Source: Verrucomicrobiota bacterium (GTDB lineage Bacteria > Verrucomicrobiota > Verrucomicrobiia > Methylacidiphilales > Verrucolacustridaceae). From it: a DNA stretch of 25,378 nucleotides. Under the pieces are notes generated by a model. That model had not been told where the DNA came from. It saw only the letters and a list, made by a program, of their open reading frames with translations, and ran no database searches. Of the stretch, positions 1 through 7,713 are shown piece after piece. The position numbers and the translations under genes are program-made. The stretch lies in the NCBI GenBank assembly GCA_010025475.1, contig RGTE01000004.1, forward strand, positions 1-25,378, read 5' to 3'. Every line of letters begins with the position of its first letter. Positions within the stretch are counted from its first letter, which is position 1.

Positions 1-1451
1 TTGCCTCGGCCGTCCGGCTTCAGGCCCGTGGCTACGATGTCACCCTTCTCGAAGCCCTCGAACAACCCGGAGGACGCGCTTCGGTCTTCCGCGACAAGGG
101 TTTCACCTACGATGCCGGCCCCACCATCCTCACAGCCCCGTTTCTTCTGGATGAGCTGTTTGCCCTCGCCGGAAAAAAAACTTCCGACTATCTCCGCATC
201 GTCCCCTGCCATCCGTTTTACCGGATCGTCTGGCATGACGGCGTTTCTTTCGAATACACCGGCCGACAGGCCGAGATGGAGGCCCAGGTCCAACGCCTTG
301 CCCCCGGAGATTTGGAGGGGTACCGCAAATTTGTCTCGGAAACCCGCGACATTTTTCAGCGCGCCTTCATCGAACTGGCCGACCAGCCCTTCTCCCGCTT
401 CAGCGACATGCTCCGGGTCGCCCCCGACCTGATCCGCCTCCGCTCCGACCGCTCGGTCTGGCAGATGGCCTGCCGTCACGTGAAAAACCAGCGCATCCGC
501 GAGGTCCTCTCTTTCCATCCTCTTCTCGTCGGGGGAAATCCGTTTCAGTCGTCGTCCATCTACGCGATGATTCACTATCTCGAACGGGAGTGGGGCGTCC
601 ATTTTGCCATGGGGGGGACGGGGGCCTTGGTTCAGGCCCTGGTCAAACTGCTCCAGGATCTGGGGGGCAAAATCCGCCTGAACTCACCCGTGGAAGAGCT
701 CCTCGTGGAAAAGGGCGCCGCCGCCGGCGTCCGTCTCCGTTCCGGTGAAACCATCCGGGCCGGTCTCGTGGTTTCAAACGCGGATGTTTCCAATTTTTAC
801 CAAAAACGGGTGGCCGCGACTCATCGCCGCAAATGGACCGATGCCCGGCTCCGTCGAATGCGTTACAGCATGTCCCTCTTTCTGATTTATTTTGGGACCA
901 ACCGGACCTATCCCGATCTCGCCCATCACACCATCTGGCTTGGCCCCAGGTACAAGGGTCTTTTGGACGACATTTTTCATCACCGCATCCTGGCGGAGGA
1001 TTTCTCCCTCTACCTCCACGCCCCCACCCGCACCGACCCTTCCCTGGCTCCGCCCGGTCACGAATGTTTTTATGTCCTCTCCCCCGTCCCTCACCGCGGA
1101 AAACCCGGCGACCAAATCCATTGGGACAAGGTGAAGGAGGAATATGCTGACCGAATCCTTGCCACGCTCGAAAAAAGCCTGATTCCCGGCCTTCGCAAAC
1201 ACCTCGTCAGCAAATTGCTCTTCACCCCGGCCGACTTTGAAAACCGGTTGGACGCCTATGTCGGTTCGGCTTTTCAGTTCGAACCCGTTCTCACCCAGAG
1301 CGCCTGGTTCCGTCCCCACAATGTCTCGGAAGAGGTCAAAGGCTTCTATCTGTGCGGGGCCGGTACCCATCCGGGAGCGGGCGTTCCCGGAGTGCTTTCT
1401 TCCGCCAAACTGCTCGACCGGGTGATCCCCAACCCCGGAACCCGCCCTTAA
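1..1451 (+). CDS. crtI: Phytoene desaturase, CrtI type (5' truncated by window edge)
   Basis: FAD-dependent desaturase that introduces double bases-conjugating double bonds into phytoene in carotenoid synthesis. The reading frame is open from base 3, with about 482 residues visible; only the first N-terminal residues, including the GxGxxG dinucleotide-binding motif, lie outside the window. Visible CrtI marks are the PGGRA segment followed by GFTYDAGPTI near the N-terminus, FAMGGTGALVQALVKL in the middle (substrate/FAD region), and the C-terminal FAD-binding signature CGAGTHPGAGVPGVLSSAKL. The visible length fits the usual roughly 490 residues. The exact product (lycopene, neurosporene or a 4,4'-type carotenoid) cannot be told from sequence, and a related carotenoid isomerase or oxidase is possible. 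Other carotenoid genes probably lie upstream, outside the window. Confidence 0.93.
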   Translation, partial: ASAVRLQARGYDVTLLEALEQPGGRASVFRDKGFTYDAGPTILTAPFLLDELFALAGKKTSDYLRIVPCHPFYRIVWHDGVSFEYTGRQAEMEAQVQRLAPGDLEGYRKFVSETRDIFQRAFIELADQPFSRFSDMLRVAPDLIRLRSDRSVWQMACRHVKNQRIREVLSFHPLLVGGNPFQSSSIYAMIHYLEREWGVHFAMGGTGALVQALVKLLQDLGGKIRLNSPVEELLVEKGAAAGVRLRSGETIRAGLVVSNADVSNFYQKRVAATHRRKWTDARLRRMRYSMSLFLIYFGTNRTYPDLAHHTIWLGPRYKGLLDDIFHHRILAEDFSLYLHAPTRTDPSLAPPGHECFYVLSPVPHRGKPGDQIHWDKVKEEYADRILATLEKSLIPGLRKHLVSKLLFTPADFENRLDAYVGSAFQFEPVLTQSAWFRPHNVSEEVKGFYLCGAGTHPGAGVPGVLSSAKLLDRVIPNPGTRP

Positions 1452-1519
1452 GCTTTCCTCATACCGTTCCGACATCGCTTGCACGCCCCGCCCTCCATGG
1501 CAATTTCAGCTTTTCCCAT

Positions 1520-2188
1520 ATGATTTGTCGGACATCGGAAGAAAAGCGTTCGGAAAAACTTTTTCGCTCCCGCTTGCGGCCCTACCTCAAAAGCAAAAAC
1601 CCGCGCGTTTTCCCGGCCTCCCGGAAATCCCGTGCCCATCAAGGTTCGGAAATCGCCGTGCTCCCGATTTCCGATGTGACCCATCTCTTCAACCATGAGG
1701 CCATGCTCGCGGCCAGCCATGCCATCGAGGACCTTGCCCGCGACACCGGATGCGGCGAACTGATTTCCACCTTCCAGCGAATCGAAAACTTCGCCCCCCA
1801 GCAGGATCGTTATTTGGAAATCGCGGGAGAAATTGATGCGGTCCGCGTCTGGGCGGAAGGGGAACCAAGCCGACGGACTTCCACGATCGACTTCATCCCC
1901 ATCTTTCACCCCCTTCTTGCCCGCTACTGGGTCGTGCTGTTTGAAAGCCCCGATATTCACGCCGTCCTTTTCTGCAAACAGGCCAACCACACCCAGGAAT
2001 TCGCCCGCAAAATCTTTTCCGGCTTTTACAGCTTCAATCCCTTTCTGGTCCGATGCATCCGGCGCCGCTTCAGCCTGCTCGCCGCCGGGGTGGACGGCGT
2101 GGTCGCCCATTTCGAAAGAAACTTCGCTCCGCTGATGCCGGACCAGGACGCCCTCGCGGACGTCGACGCCCTGCTGGCTCCGGCCTGA
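1520..2188 (+). CDS. Stand-alone DICT-like sensory domain protein
   Basis: The predicted protein has 222 residues and no signal peptide or membrane segment, so it is likely cytosolic. Residues about 62-185 resemble the DICT sensory domain known from diguanylate cyclases and two-component proteins. The matching parts are SHAIED (66-71), STFQRIENF (83-91) and QDRYLEIAG (95-103), then the PLLARYWVVLFESPDIHAVL block (131-150) and the GFYSFNP turn (168-174). No GGDEF, kinase or DNA-binding domain is attached, and the basic N-terminal 40 residues look unstructured. I chose the ATG at 1520 because it is the first after the crtI stop; no Shine-Dalgarno is visible. Its place 68 bases after crtI suggests co-transcription and perhaps a link to pigment or light response, but that is inference. 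The DICT assignment comes from memory of the pattern and needs a profile search. Confidence 0.7.
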   Translation: MICRTSEEKRSEKLFRSRLRPYLKSKNPRVFPASRKSRAHQGSEIAVLPISDVTHLFNHEAMLAASHAIEDLARDTGCGELISTFQRIENFAPQQDRYLEIAGEIDAVRVWAEGEPSRRTSTIDFIPIFHPLLARYWVVLFESPDIHAVLFCKQANHTQEFARKIFSGFYSFNPFLVRCIRRRFSLLAAGVDGVVAHFERNFAPLMPDQDALADVDALLAPA

Positions 2189-2244
2189 TTTCGTTTCGGA
2201 CTTTCCCGCTCCCCTCCGTCCCCCGGCGCGGGTAGGGTTTCCAC

Positions 2245-3015
2245 GTGTTTCCCCCGGTTCCCACCTCAACTTTCTTGCTGCTCTACGTCGCCTTGATTTT
2301 CGGGAGTTCCCTCTTTTTTTTGTTCGCCGGAGGATGGCGACGGCTTCGGCAACTGCTCCAGCCAGCCCCCTTTCCGGAGAATCGCTCCCTGAACTTCGGC
2401 CCAGGGCCTATGGCCGCCGCCGTTGTCCTGTTGGCCTCCGCCAGCCTGATGGCACCAGCCCTGCTTCCGGGGGCCGGACTGGCCGCCGGTCTTCTCCTTG
2501 CCTCTTTGGCCGGATCGCATCCCTTCGTTTTTTGGGGACTGCGCCGCGAACTTCGCGATCTGGGGGACAGCCTGCGGCTTCTTCTCACCCTTCTCTGGCC
2601 GATTCTACTTCTCCTTCTACTTAGTTCCGGACTTTATCTGGCCCTGGGACTTCCGCTGAAACCGCAGCCCGCATTATTGAAATTTCTCGAAGCCAGGGAT
2701 CTGGGGGAAATCCTCCCCTTCCTCGCCTACGCCTGGGTCATCGCGCCAATCTGGGAGGAGATTTTTTTCCGGGGGACATTGTTTCCCTGGTTGGCCGGGC
2801 GCATGCCGGTGACCCAGGCCCAGTGGCTCTCGGCTCTGGCCTTTGGGGCCGTCCACCTTCACGGCCCCACCATGATTCCCCTCACCGTGTTTGGTGCTCT
2901 GCTGGCCGGGATTTACCGGACCACCGGAAGTCTGGTTCCCGCCATGCTGGTTCACTCCCTCTTTAACGCGAATACCTGCATCCTTCTCTTGCTCGCCAGA
3001 TCCACCCCTCCATGA
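2245..3015 (+). CDS. CPBP family intramembrane metalloprotease (Abi/CAAX-like)
   Basis: The protein has 256 residues with about seven hydrophobic segments and the three motifs of the CPBP (Rce1-like, type II CAAX protease) family. These are EEIFFR at residues 171-176 (the EExxxR motif), FGAVH at 200-204 (FxxxH) and HSLFN at 237-241 (HxxxN/D). Those Glu and His residues form the catalytic or metal site in the membrane in this family. Bacterial members are mostly uncharacterised; some process peptides or give bacteriocin self-immunity. Translation starts at a GTG, with a G-rich stretch 8-14 bases upstream. The stop overlaps the next start as ATGA, so it is translationally coupled to thiL and heads the overlapping thiL-tsaE-tsaB chain. 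The substrate is unknown. Confidence 0.88.
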   Translation: MFPPVPTSTFLLLYVALIFGSSLFFLFAGGWRRLRQLLQPAPFPENRSLNFGPGPMAAAVVLLASASLMAPALLPGAGLAAGLLLASLAGSHPFVFWGLRRELRDLGDSLRLLLTLLWPILLLLLLSSGLYLALGLPLKPQPALLKFLEARDLGEILPFLAYAWVIAPIWEEIFFRGTLFPWLAGRMPVTQAQWLSALAFGAVHLHGPTMIPLTVFGALLAGIYRTTGSLVPAMLVHSLFNANTCILLLLARSTPP

Positions 3016-3902
3016 AGTCGCGCCCCTCCCGAGAAGATGAGTGGGTGGAGCGCTGGACCCGGAGCCTCCGCAATCTCCCTCTCCCCGGCCTCCGCCACGG
3101 AATCGGCCATGACTGCGCCGTGTTGGCATCGCCAGATCGGCGCTTGGATCTCGTTCTAAAAACCGACGCCGTGATCGAAGGAGTTCATTTTCTCCGCTCG
3201 ACTCCGGCACCCCAAGTCGGCCGGAAAGCCATCGCCCGGGCCCTCAGCGATCTCGCCGCCGCCGGGGCAACTCCCCGCGCCGCCTTGGTGACCGCCGGAT
3301 GTCCGAACCCGAAATCGGCTGCCCGGCTGCAGGCCGTTTACCGGGGCTTGGCGAGTGCCGCCCGGCGTTGGCAGGTCGCCATTGTCGGGGGTGAAACGGT
3401 CCGCACCCGCCAGCTGCTGCTTTCCGTCTCGCTGCTGGGCACGGTTCCACGCGGACGATCCCCTCACCGTGCCGGGGCTCGGCCGGGTCACCGGCTGTTT
3501 GTGACCGGCTCCCTGGGCGGTTCCTGGCCTCACCGTCATCTCACTTTCACCCCGCGCCTTCGCGAGGGAGGCTGGCTCGTCGGAAAAAATTTTCCCTCTG
3601 CCATGATGGATCTGAGTGACGGTCTCGGCGCGGATTTGCCGCGACTTGCCCGGGCCTCCCGGATCGGATTTCGGATCTTTCCCGAACGGCTTCCCCTGGC
3701 CTCCGGGGCAACGCGCCGCCAAGCCATCACCCAGGGAGAGGATTACGAACTTCTTTTCAGCGTGCCCTCCGCAAAGGTCGAAAGGCTGAGAAGGAGTTGG
3801 CCTTTTTCCACCCGCCTGACCGAGATCGGCATTTGTCTTCCCGCCCGTTCCGGATTTCATTCCAGTGGAATCCCGCTTCGCGGTTATGACCATCTCGCCT
3901 GA
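3012..3902 (+). CDS. thiL: Thiamine-monophosphate kinase ThiL
   Basis: Phosphorylates thiamine monophosphate to thiamine pyrophosphate with ATP, the last step of cofactor synthesis. The 296-residue protein carries the AIR-synthase/ThiL-type motifs. These are GHDCAVL (33-38 region, Mg binding), TDAVIEGVHF (51-60), SDLAAAGA (79-86; the family usually has NDLAAMGA), GGET (126-129), MMDLSDGL (198-205) and GEDYELLF (242-249). Length is slightly below the usual 310-330. The start overlaps the CPBP protease stop by 4 bases, and the end overlaps tsaE by 17 bases. No other thiamine genes are in the window, so its place beside tsaE reflects a housekeeping cluster rather than a thiamine operon. Confidence 0.95.
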   Translation: MKSRPSREDEWVERWTRSLRNLPLPGLRHGIGHDCAVLASPDRRLDLVLKTDAVIEGVHFLRSTPAPQVGRKAIARALSDLAAAGATPRAALVTAGCPNPKSAARLQAVYRGLASAARRWQVAIVGGETVRTRQLLLSVSLLGTVPRGRSPHRAGARPGHRLFVTGSLGGSWPHRHLTFTPRLREGGWLVGKNFPSAMMDLSDGLGADLPRLARASRIGFRIFPERLPLASGATRRQAITQGEDYELLFSVPSAKVERLRRSWPFSTRLTEIGICLPARSGFHSSGIPLRGYDHLA

Positions 3903-4326
3903 ATTGCCACCCGAGGTTTGTCCGACCGCGGAAGCCACCCGCGCCCATGCGGCTCGTTCCCTGCCCCATCTGGCTCCCGGAACCGTCATTCGTCTGTATG
4001 GCCCGCTCGGCGCCGGAAAATCGGAATGGGTGCGCGGCCTGGCGGCTGCCTTGGGCGTGCCTGGCCAAGTTCCCAGTCCCACCTTCACCCTTTGCCAGAC
4101 CCTTCGCGGCGGCCGTCTGTCTTTGGATCACTGGGACCTCTACCGGTTGCAGGACGCCCGCGACTGGGATTCGCTCGGCTGGCCCGACTGTCTTGTGACC
4201 CCCGGACTCGTTGCGATTGAGTGGCCCGACCGCTTCCCCGGAAAATGGCCTGCCTCTACCTTGGATCTCGAAATCATTCCGCAACCGGACGGCTCCCGCA
4301 GGTTGTGCTGGATTCAAAAGCCATGA
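3886..4326 (+). CDS. tsaE: tRNA t6A37 modification ATPase TsaE
   Basis: P-loop ATPase partner of TsaB and TsaD in threonylcarbamoyl-adenosine synthesis at tRNA position 37. The 146-residue protein shows a Walker A GPLGAGKS (39-46), SPTFTL (64-69), DHWDLYRL (81-88; the family motif is HxDLYRL) and IEWPDRF near residue 111. I chose the ATG at 3886, which overlaps the thiL stop by 17 bases; an in-frame GTG at 3865 would add seven residues but lies deeper inside thiL. Its stop overlaps the tsaB start as ATGA, so the two partner subunits are translationally coupled. Length matches the family. TsaD, the catalytic subunit, is not in the window. Confidence 0.94.
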   Translation: MTISPELPPEVCPTAEATRAHAARSLPHLAPGTVIRLYGPLGAGKSEWVRGLAAALGVPGQVPSPTFTLCQTLRGGRLSLDHWDLYRLQDARDWDSLGWPDCLVTPGLVAIEWPDRFPGKWPASTLDLEIIPQPDGSRRLCWIQKP

Positions 4327-4904
4327 CCCGACTCATTCTCGAAGCTTCCTCCAATCCGGGTAGTTGGGTTCTTAGCCGACAAGGGGAAATCCTCGCCTCG
4401 GGCAAACTTTCCGGAACGGTCGCCGCCAGCCTGATTCCCTCCTTCCAAAAGGAGCTTCTTGATCCTACCCGGCCGGATCAGATCCTCATCGGGGTCGGAC
4501 CGGGCTCTTTCTCCGGCATCCGCTCCGCCATCGCTTCGGCGGAGGGACTCGCGGCCGTCTGGCGCTGTCCGGTTCTGCCGGTTCGCAGCACCGGCTCAAT
4601 CGCCTGGCAGTTTTCCCAGGTCACCCTGCTGGGAGTTTTTTCCGATGCCCGCCGGGGAGATGTTTTCGCCACCTTTTATGCCTCGGGAAAGTTGGAACGG
4701 CCGACCGCCGTCCACCCTGTCTCGGAACTTCCCCGTCTCCTTTCCCGCTGCACCCTTGCGGTCACCCCGGATGCTTTGACGGGAGTCGGTCAGACGGCCC
4801 TCCCGGATGCCGCAACCCTCGCCGCCCATGTACACGCCCACGGACTCGAGCCCGGCCTCGCTCTTGAGCCCATCCATCTGCGCCCCGCCCTAAAACCAGC
4901 TTGA
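4323..4904 (+). CDS. tsaB: tRNA t6A37 modification protein TsaB
   Basis: Inactive ASKHA-fold partner of TsaD that scaffolds the t6A synthesis complex. The 193-residue protein has the family signature GVGPGSFSGIR (57-67) followed by AEGLA, and the later FSDARRGDVFATFY block (106-119). The N-terminal phosphate-loop-like segment reads RLILEASS instead of the common ILAIDTS. At 193 residues it is shorter than many TsaB proteins (about 220-230), mainly at the C-terminus. The ATG at 4323 overlaps the tsaE stop by 4 bases. An upstream in-frame extension to 4221 lies wholly within tsaE and is not supported by homology. About 86 bases without a gene follow before alr. Confidence 0.9.
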   Translation: MTRLILEASSNPGSWVLSRQGEILASGKLSGTVAASLIPSFQKELLDPTRPDQILIGVGPGSFSGIRSAIASAEGLAAVWRCPVLPVRSTGSIAWQFSQVTLLGVFSDARRGDVFATFYASGKLERPTAVHPVSELPRLLSRCTLAVTPDALTGVGQTALPDAATLAAHVHAHGLEPGLALEPIHLRPALKPA

Positions 4905-4941
4905 ATTTTTTCCTGCCCGCTCCTGGAAAGAGAAACGTCAG

Positions 4942-4953
4942 GGTAAACGAACA
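4942..4953 (+). repeat. Two-unit CGTAAA-like hexamer before alr
   Basis: In the 86-base gap between tsaB and alr, two adjacent hexamers (GGTAAA then CGAACA) match the last two units of the longer 6-base-period tracts seen further right. It starts about 50 bases before the alr ATG. With two units only it could be chance; I list it because the same GTAAACGAAC string recurs before oppD and iscA. Confidence 0.35.
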
Positions 4954-4990
4954 GGTTTCGCTCGTCCGCAGTCTTTTCTAGGATCGATCC

Positions 4991-6076
4991 ATGCCCCAAC
5001 CCCTTCGCTCCTGGTGCACGATCTCCTTCGCCGCCCTCCGCCATAATCTCAAGGTTTTGCGACGATCCGTCCCGCGCGGAATCCGGGTTCTGGCGGTGGT
5101 CAAAGACAATGCTTACGGTCACGGCCTGGTCCCGGTGGCCCGGGCCTTGTCCCGGGCCGGGTGTGAGGAATTCGGCGTCGCTTTCGCCTCGGAAGGCGTG
5201 GAGCTGCGCCAAGCCGGAATCCGCGAACCCATTCTTCTTCTCGGCTCCTCCCTTCGCTCGGAATTTTCCGCCGCCTTGGCCCACCGGTTGACCCTCACGA
5301 TCTCCTCTCTCCAGGAGGCCCGCGAGCTGGCCCGTGCGGCGGAAAAAGCCCGTTCCACCGCCTTGGTCCAGGCCAAGCTCGACACGGGCATGAACCGGCT
5401 TGGGGCAAAACCCACCGAGTTCCTTCAGCTGCTTGCCTATGTTCACCGCCACCCCTGCCTCGACCTCGTGGGCTCGTTTACGCATCTCGCTTGCGCCGGT
5501 TCCGATCCGAAATTCACCCGGCTCCAGTTGGAGGAATCCTTTCTGCTGCCCATGGCGGGCCGTCGCCACTACGCCAACACCGCCGCTAGCCTGGGGCGCC
5601 AGCCCCATCCGATGACGCATATCCGGCCGGGTCTTGGCCTTTACGGCATTGATCCCCGGGACGGGGGTCGCGCCCCTTTCCGACCGGTTCTTTCCTGGAA
5701 ATCCCGGATTCTCATGGTTCGCAAGGTGCGCCGCGGGGAAACCGTCAGCTACGGCGCCACCTTCCGCGCCCCGCGCGATCTCCACCTTGCCACGGTGGGC
5801 ACCGGCTACGCCGATGGTCTTCCCTTTTCACTCGGAAATCGCGGCCACGCCCTGATCCGCGGGCGCCTCTGCCCGATTGTGGGTCGCGTCACCATGGACA
5901 TGACCATGCTGGATGTGTCCACGCTGCCTTCCGTGAAACGGGGCGATGAGGTCATTTGGATCGGATCCTCCGGCCCAAAACAGCGGTCCGCCGCCGATCT
6001 CGCCCGCGAGGCAGGCACGATTCCCTGGGAAATCTTTACCCGCATCGCTCCGCGCATCCCGCGTTTCTATTCCTGA
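4991..6076 (+). CDS. alr: Alanine racemase
   Basis: PLP-dependent racemase that makes D-alanine for peptidoglycan. The 361-residue protein has the PLP-binding lysine in VVKDNAYGHG (Lys38), the LDTGMNRLG segment (130-138) whose Arg136 is the PLP-tuning arginine region, RPGLGLYG (212-219), the catalytic tyrosine in VSYGATF (Tyr254), and GRVTMDMTMLDVS (298-310) near the C-terminal barrel. The usual VVKANAYGHG has Asp in place of the first Ala, a mild oddity. A weak AGGA precedes the ATG at 4991. The gap of 86 bases suggests its own promoter, although read-through from tsaB is possible. The next gene begins within about 20 bases of the stop. Confidence 0.95.
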   Translation: MPQPLRSWCTISFAALRHNLKVLRRSVPRGIRVLAVVKDNAYGHGLVPVARALSRAGCEEFGVAFASEGVELRQAGIREPILLLGSSLRSEFSAALAHRLTLTISSLQEARELARAAEKARSTALVQAKLDTGMNRLGAKPTEFLQLLAYVHRHPCLDLVGSFTHLACAGSDPKFTRLQLEESFLLPMAGRRHYANTAASLGRQPHPMTHIRPGLGLYGIDPRDGGRAPFRPVLSWKSRILMVRKVRRGETVSYGATFRAPRDLHLATVGTGYADGLPFSLGNRGHALIRGRLCPIVGRVTMDMTMLDVSTLPSVKRGDEVIWIGSSGPKQRSAADLAREAGTIPWEIFTRIAPRIPRFYS

Positions 6077-6093
6077 AAACCACCTCCTCGTCC

Positions 6094-7677
6094 TTGGTCA
6101 TCGCCGGCGCCGTCTTCCTCGCCGCCGGACTGCTTCTTCCTGTCCGGTATCACGCCCTCGAGGAAAAAGTCCTGCTGGCGGCCGGTCGGGGCACTCCTTC
6201 CCTTTCGGAACTGGCAGCCTCCCTCTTGAATTCGGAACATCTCGGAGCCGGCCTCCGGCTGGCCCTGCTCGCCCAATCCATGGACCTGCCGGGCGGTTCG
6301 GAAACGGTGGCTTCTGCCCGGACCATCCTGTCCTCCCGCCGCGACCTGACCTGGCTCGGCACGCGTGATCCGCGTCTCGAACAGGTGCTCGCCACATCGG
6401 GCCTGGCTTTTGAAAAAAATGTCAACAGCCCGCCAGCCGTTCTGACCCTGTTGCTTCGCGAGCCGATTCGCCTCCGTCTTCGCCAAACCCTTCAAAGCAA
6501 TCCGTCCCCGGGGGTTCAGTCGATTCTGCAATCGCTCGAACTCAAACCCCTGCCGCCCCTGCTTCCTGCCAATCAGCCCGGGGGTCAGCCCCTGGAAGCG
6601 ATTACCCTCCTCACCGCCCACCTGCTCGACACCTCCGCTTTTTCACCTGCCCTCGCCAGCGAACTAAAGACAATCGCCTATGCGGCCAACGAGGACCGCT
6701 CCCTTCGCCCGCTTCAACCCGCCCTGCTTTCCTTGCTCTCCCTTTCCCGGCGCTTCGACTACGACTCCCTGCGGGAACTCGTCGGGGGTGTGCAAACCTT
6801 GGCGACTCTCGACTGGCTGGCCGGACAGGCTCGCTCTCCTGCCGAACCGGGGGATCTCCTCCTTGCCGCCGCGATGTGGGCCGGTCCGGCCGATCGTCTC
6901 ACCCGCCTCCCCGAATCCGCCCAAAAACCTTGGGCGCTTCTCTCCTCCAGCCTCGGATCCGGCCGCGGTTCCCTGGAGCTTCTGGTCCAAAGACGCTGCC
7001 CCATTTTTACCAATCCCGTCTCCATCCCCCCGGCTCTGGTCCCTTGGCTGCTTCTTTGGGAAAAGCCTCTTCTTCTGCTTCGGGCGGTTCTTTTGCTGCT
7101 TGGCTCCTGGTTTTGGGTGAAGGCTCTCTGGGCGATTCTGCATCCCACCTCCCCGGAAAACCCGGGCCCGTGGCGTCCGGCTCCGATTCTGGCCCAAGCG
7201 GTGATGCTTGCCCTTCTGCTCGGCAGTTTGCCCGAGCCCTCCGTGACCCGCCCGAAACCCTTTCCCACCTACCGATTGAGTCTCGCCCTGCCAGGCTCCT
7301 TGGTTAAGATCAAGTCCTCTCCCGGATTTTCCATGGAACCGACCAATGTCATCACCCTGGTGATCTTTCTCAGCGTCCAGATCATGGTCTACCGGATCTG
7401 CGTTCGGCGCATCCACCAGATCGAAACCGGCCCTGGCGACCCGGCCCTCAAACTGCGTCTGCTCGAGAACGACGATAACCTTTTTGATGCGGGTCTCTAC
7501 GTGGGCATCGGTGGCACGGCCATCGCTTTGGTCCTGCAGGTTCTTGGCGTGATCCAGCCCAGCCTTCTCGCCGCCTACTCCTCCAACCTTTTCGGCATCA
7601 CCTGTGTCGCCCTGATCAAGATCTTTCATGTCCGCGCCTGCAAGCAGCGCCTCCTGCTTCCCCCCGGCAAAACCTAG
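6094..7677 (+). CDS. Membrane protein with C-terminal MotA/ExbB/TolQ-like bundle
   Basis: About 527 residues. The order is an N-terminal hydrophobic helix (residues 2-17), a roughly 300-residue leucine-rich, mostly helical region without recognised motifs, then hydrophobic segments near 317-349, 364-380, 418-435, 466-485 and 491-510. The last three, joined by a polar loop ending in LLENDDNLFDAGLY, follow the ExbB/MotA pattern: GLYVGIGGTAIALVLQVLG resembles the GLLGTVxGM helix, and the final helix (NLFGITCVALIKI) resembles the closing helix of that family. There is no good ATG. I chose TTG 6094; a CTG at 6073 overlapping the alr stop would add seven residues. The next gene encodes a MotB-like protein, so the two probably form one membrane complex. 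The function is unknown and the channel role is inference. Confidence 0.72.
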   Translation: MVIAGAVFLAAGLLLPVRYHALEEKVLLAAGRGTPSLSELAASLLNSEHLGAGLRLALLAQSMDLPGGSETVASARTILSSRRDLTWLGTRDPRLEQVLATSGLAFEKNVNSPPAVLTLLLREPIRLRLRQTLQSNPSPGVQSILQSLELKPLPPLLPANQPGGQPLEAITLLTAHLLDTSAFSPALASELKTIAYAANEDRSLRPLQPALLSLLSLSRRFDYDSLRELVGGVQTLATLDWLAGQARSPAEPGDLLLAAAMWAGPADRLTRLPESAQKPWALLSSSLGSGRGSLELLVQRRCPIFTNPVSIPPALVPWLLLWEKPLLLLRAVLLLLGSWFWVKALWAILHPTSPENPGPWRPAPILAQAVMLALLLGSLPEPSVTRPKPFPTYRLSLALPGSLVKIKSSPGFSMEPTNVITLVIFLSVQIMVYRICVRRIHQIETGPGDPALKLRLLENDDNLFDAGLYVGIGGTAIALVLQVLGVIQPSLLAAYSSNLFGITCVALIKIFHVRACKQRLLLPPGKT

Positions 7678-7713
7678 GGGTTCTCCTCCGGGCCCGTCCC
7701 GCCGCCCGCCGCC

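Noticed and set aside
1..275. Apparent late start or frameshift in the phytoene desaturase gene
   Set aside because: The correct frame is open and homologous from base 3; the gene simply begins left of the window. A different-frame open stretch at 1-432 is a shadow.
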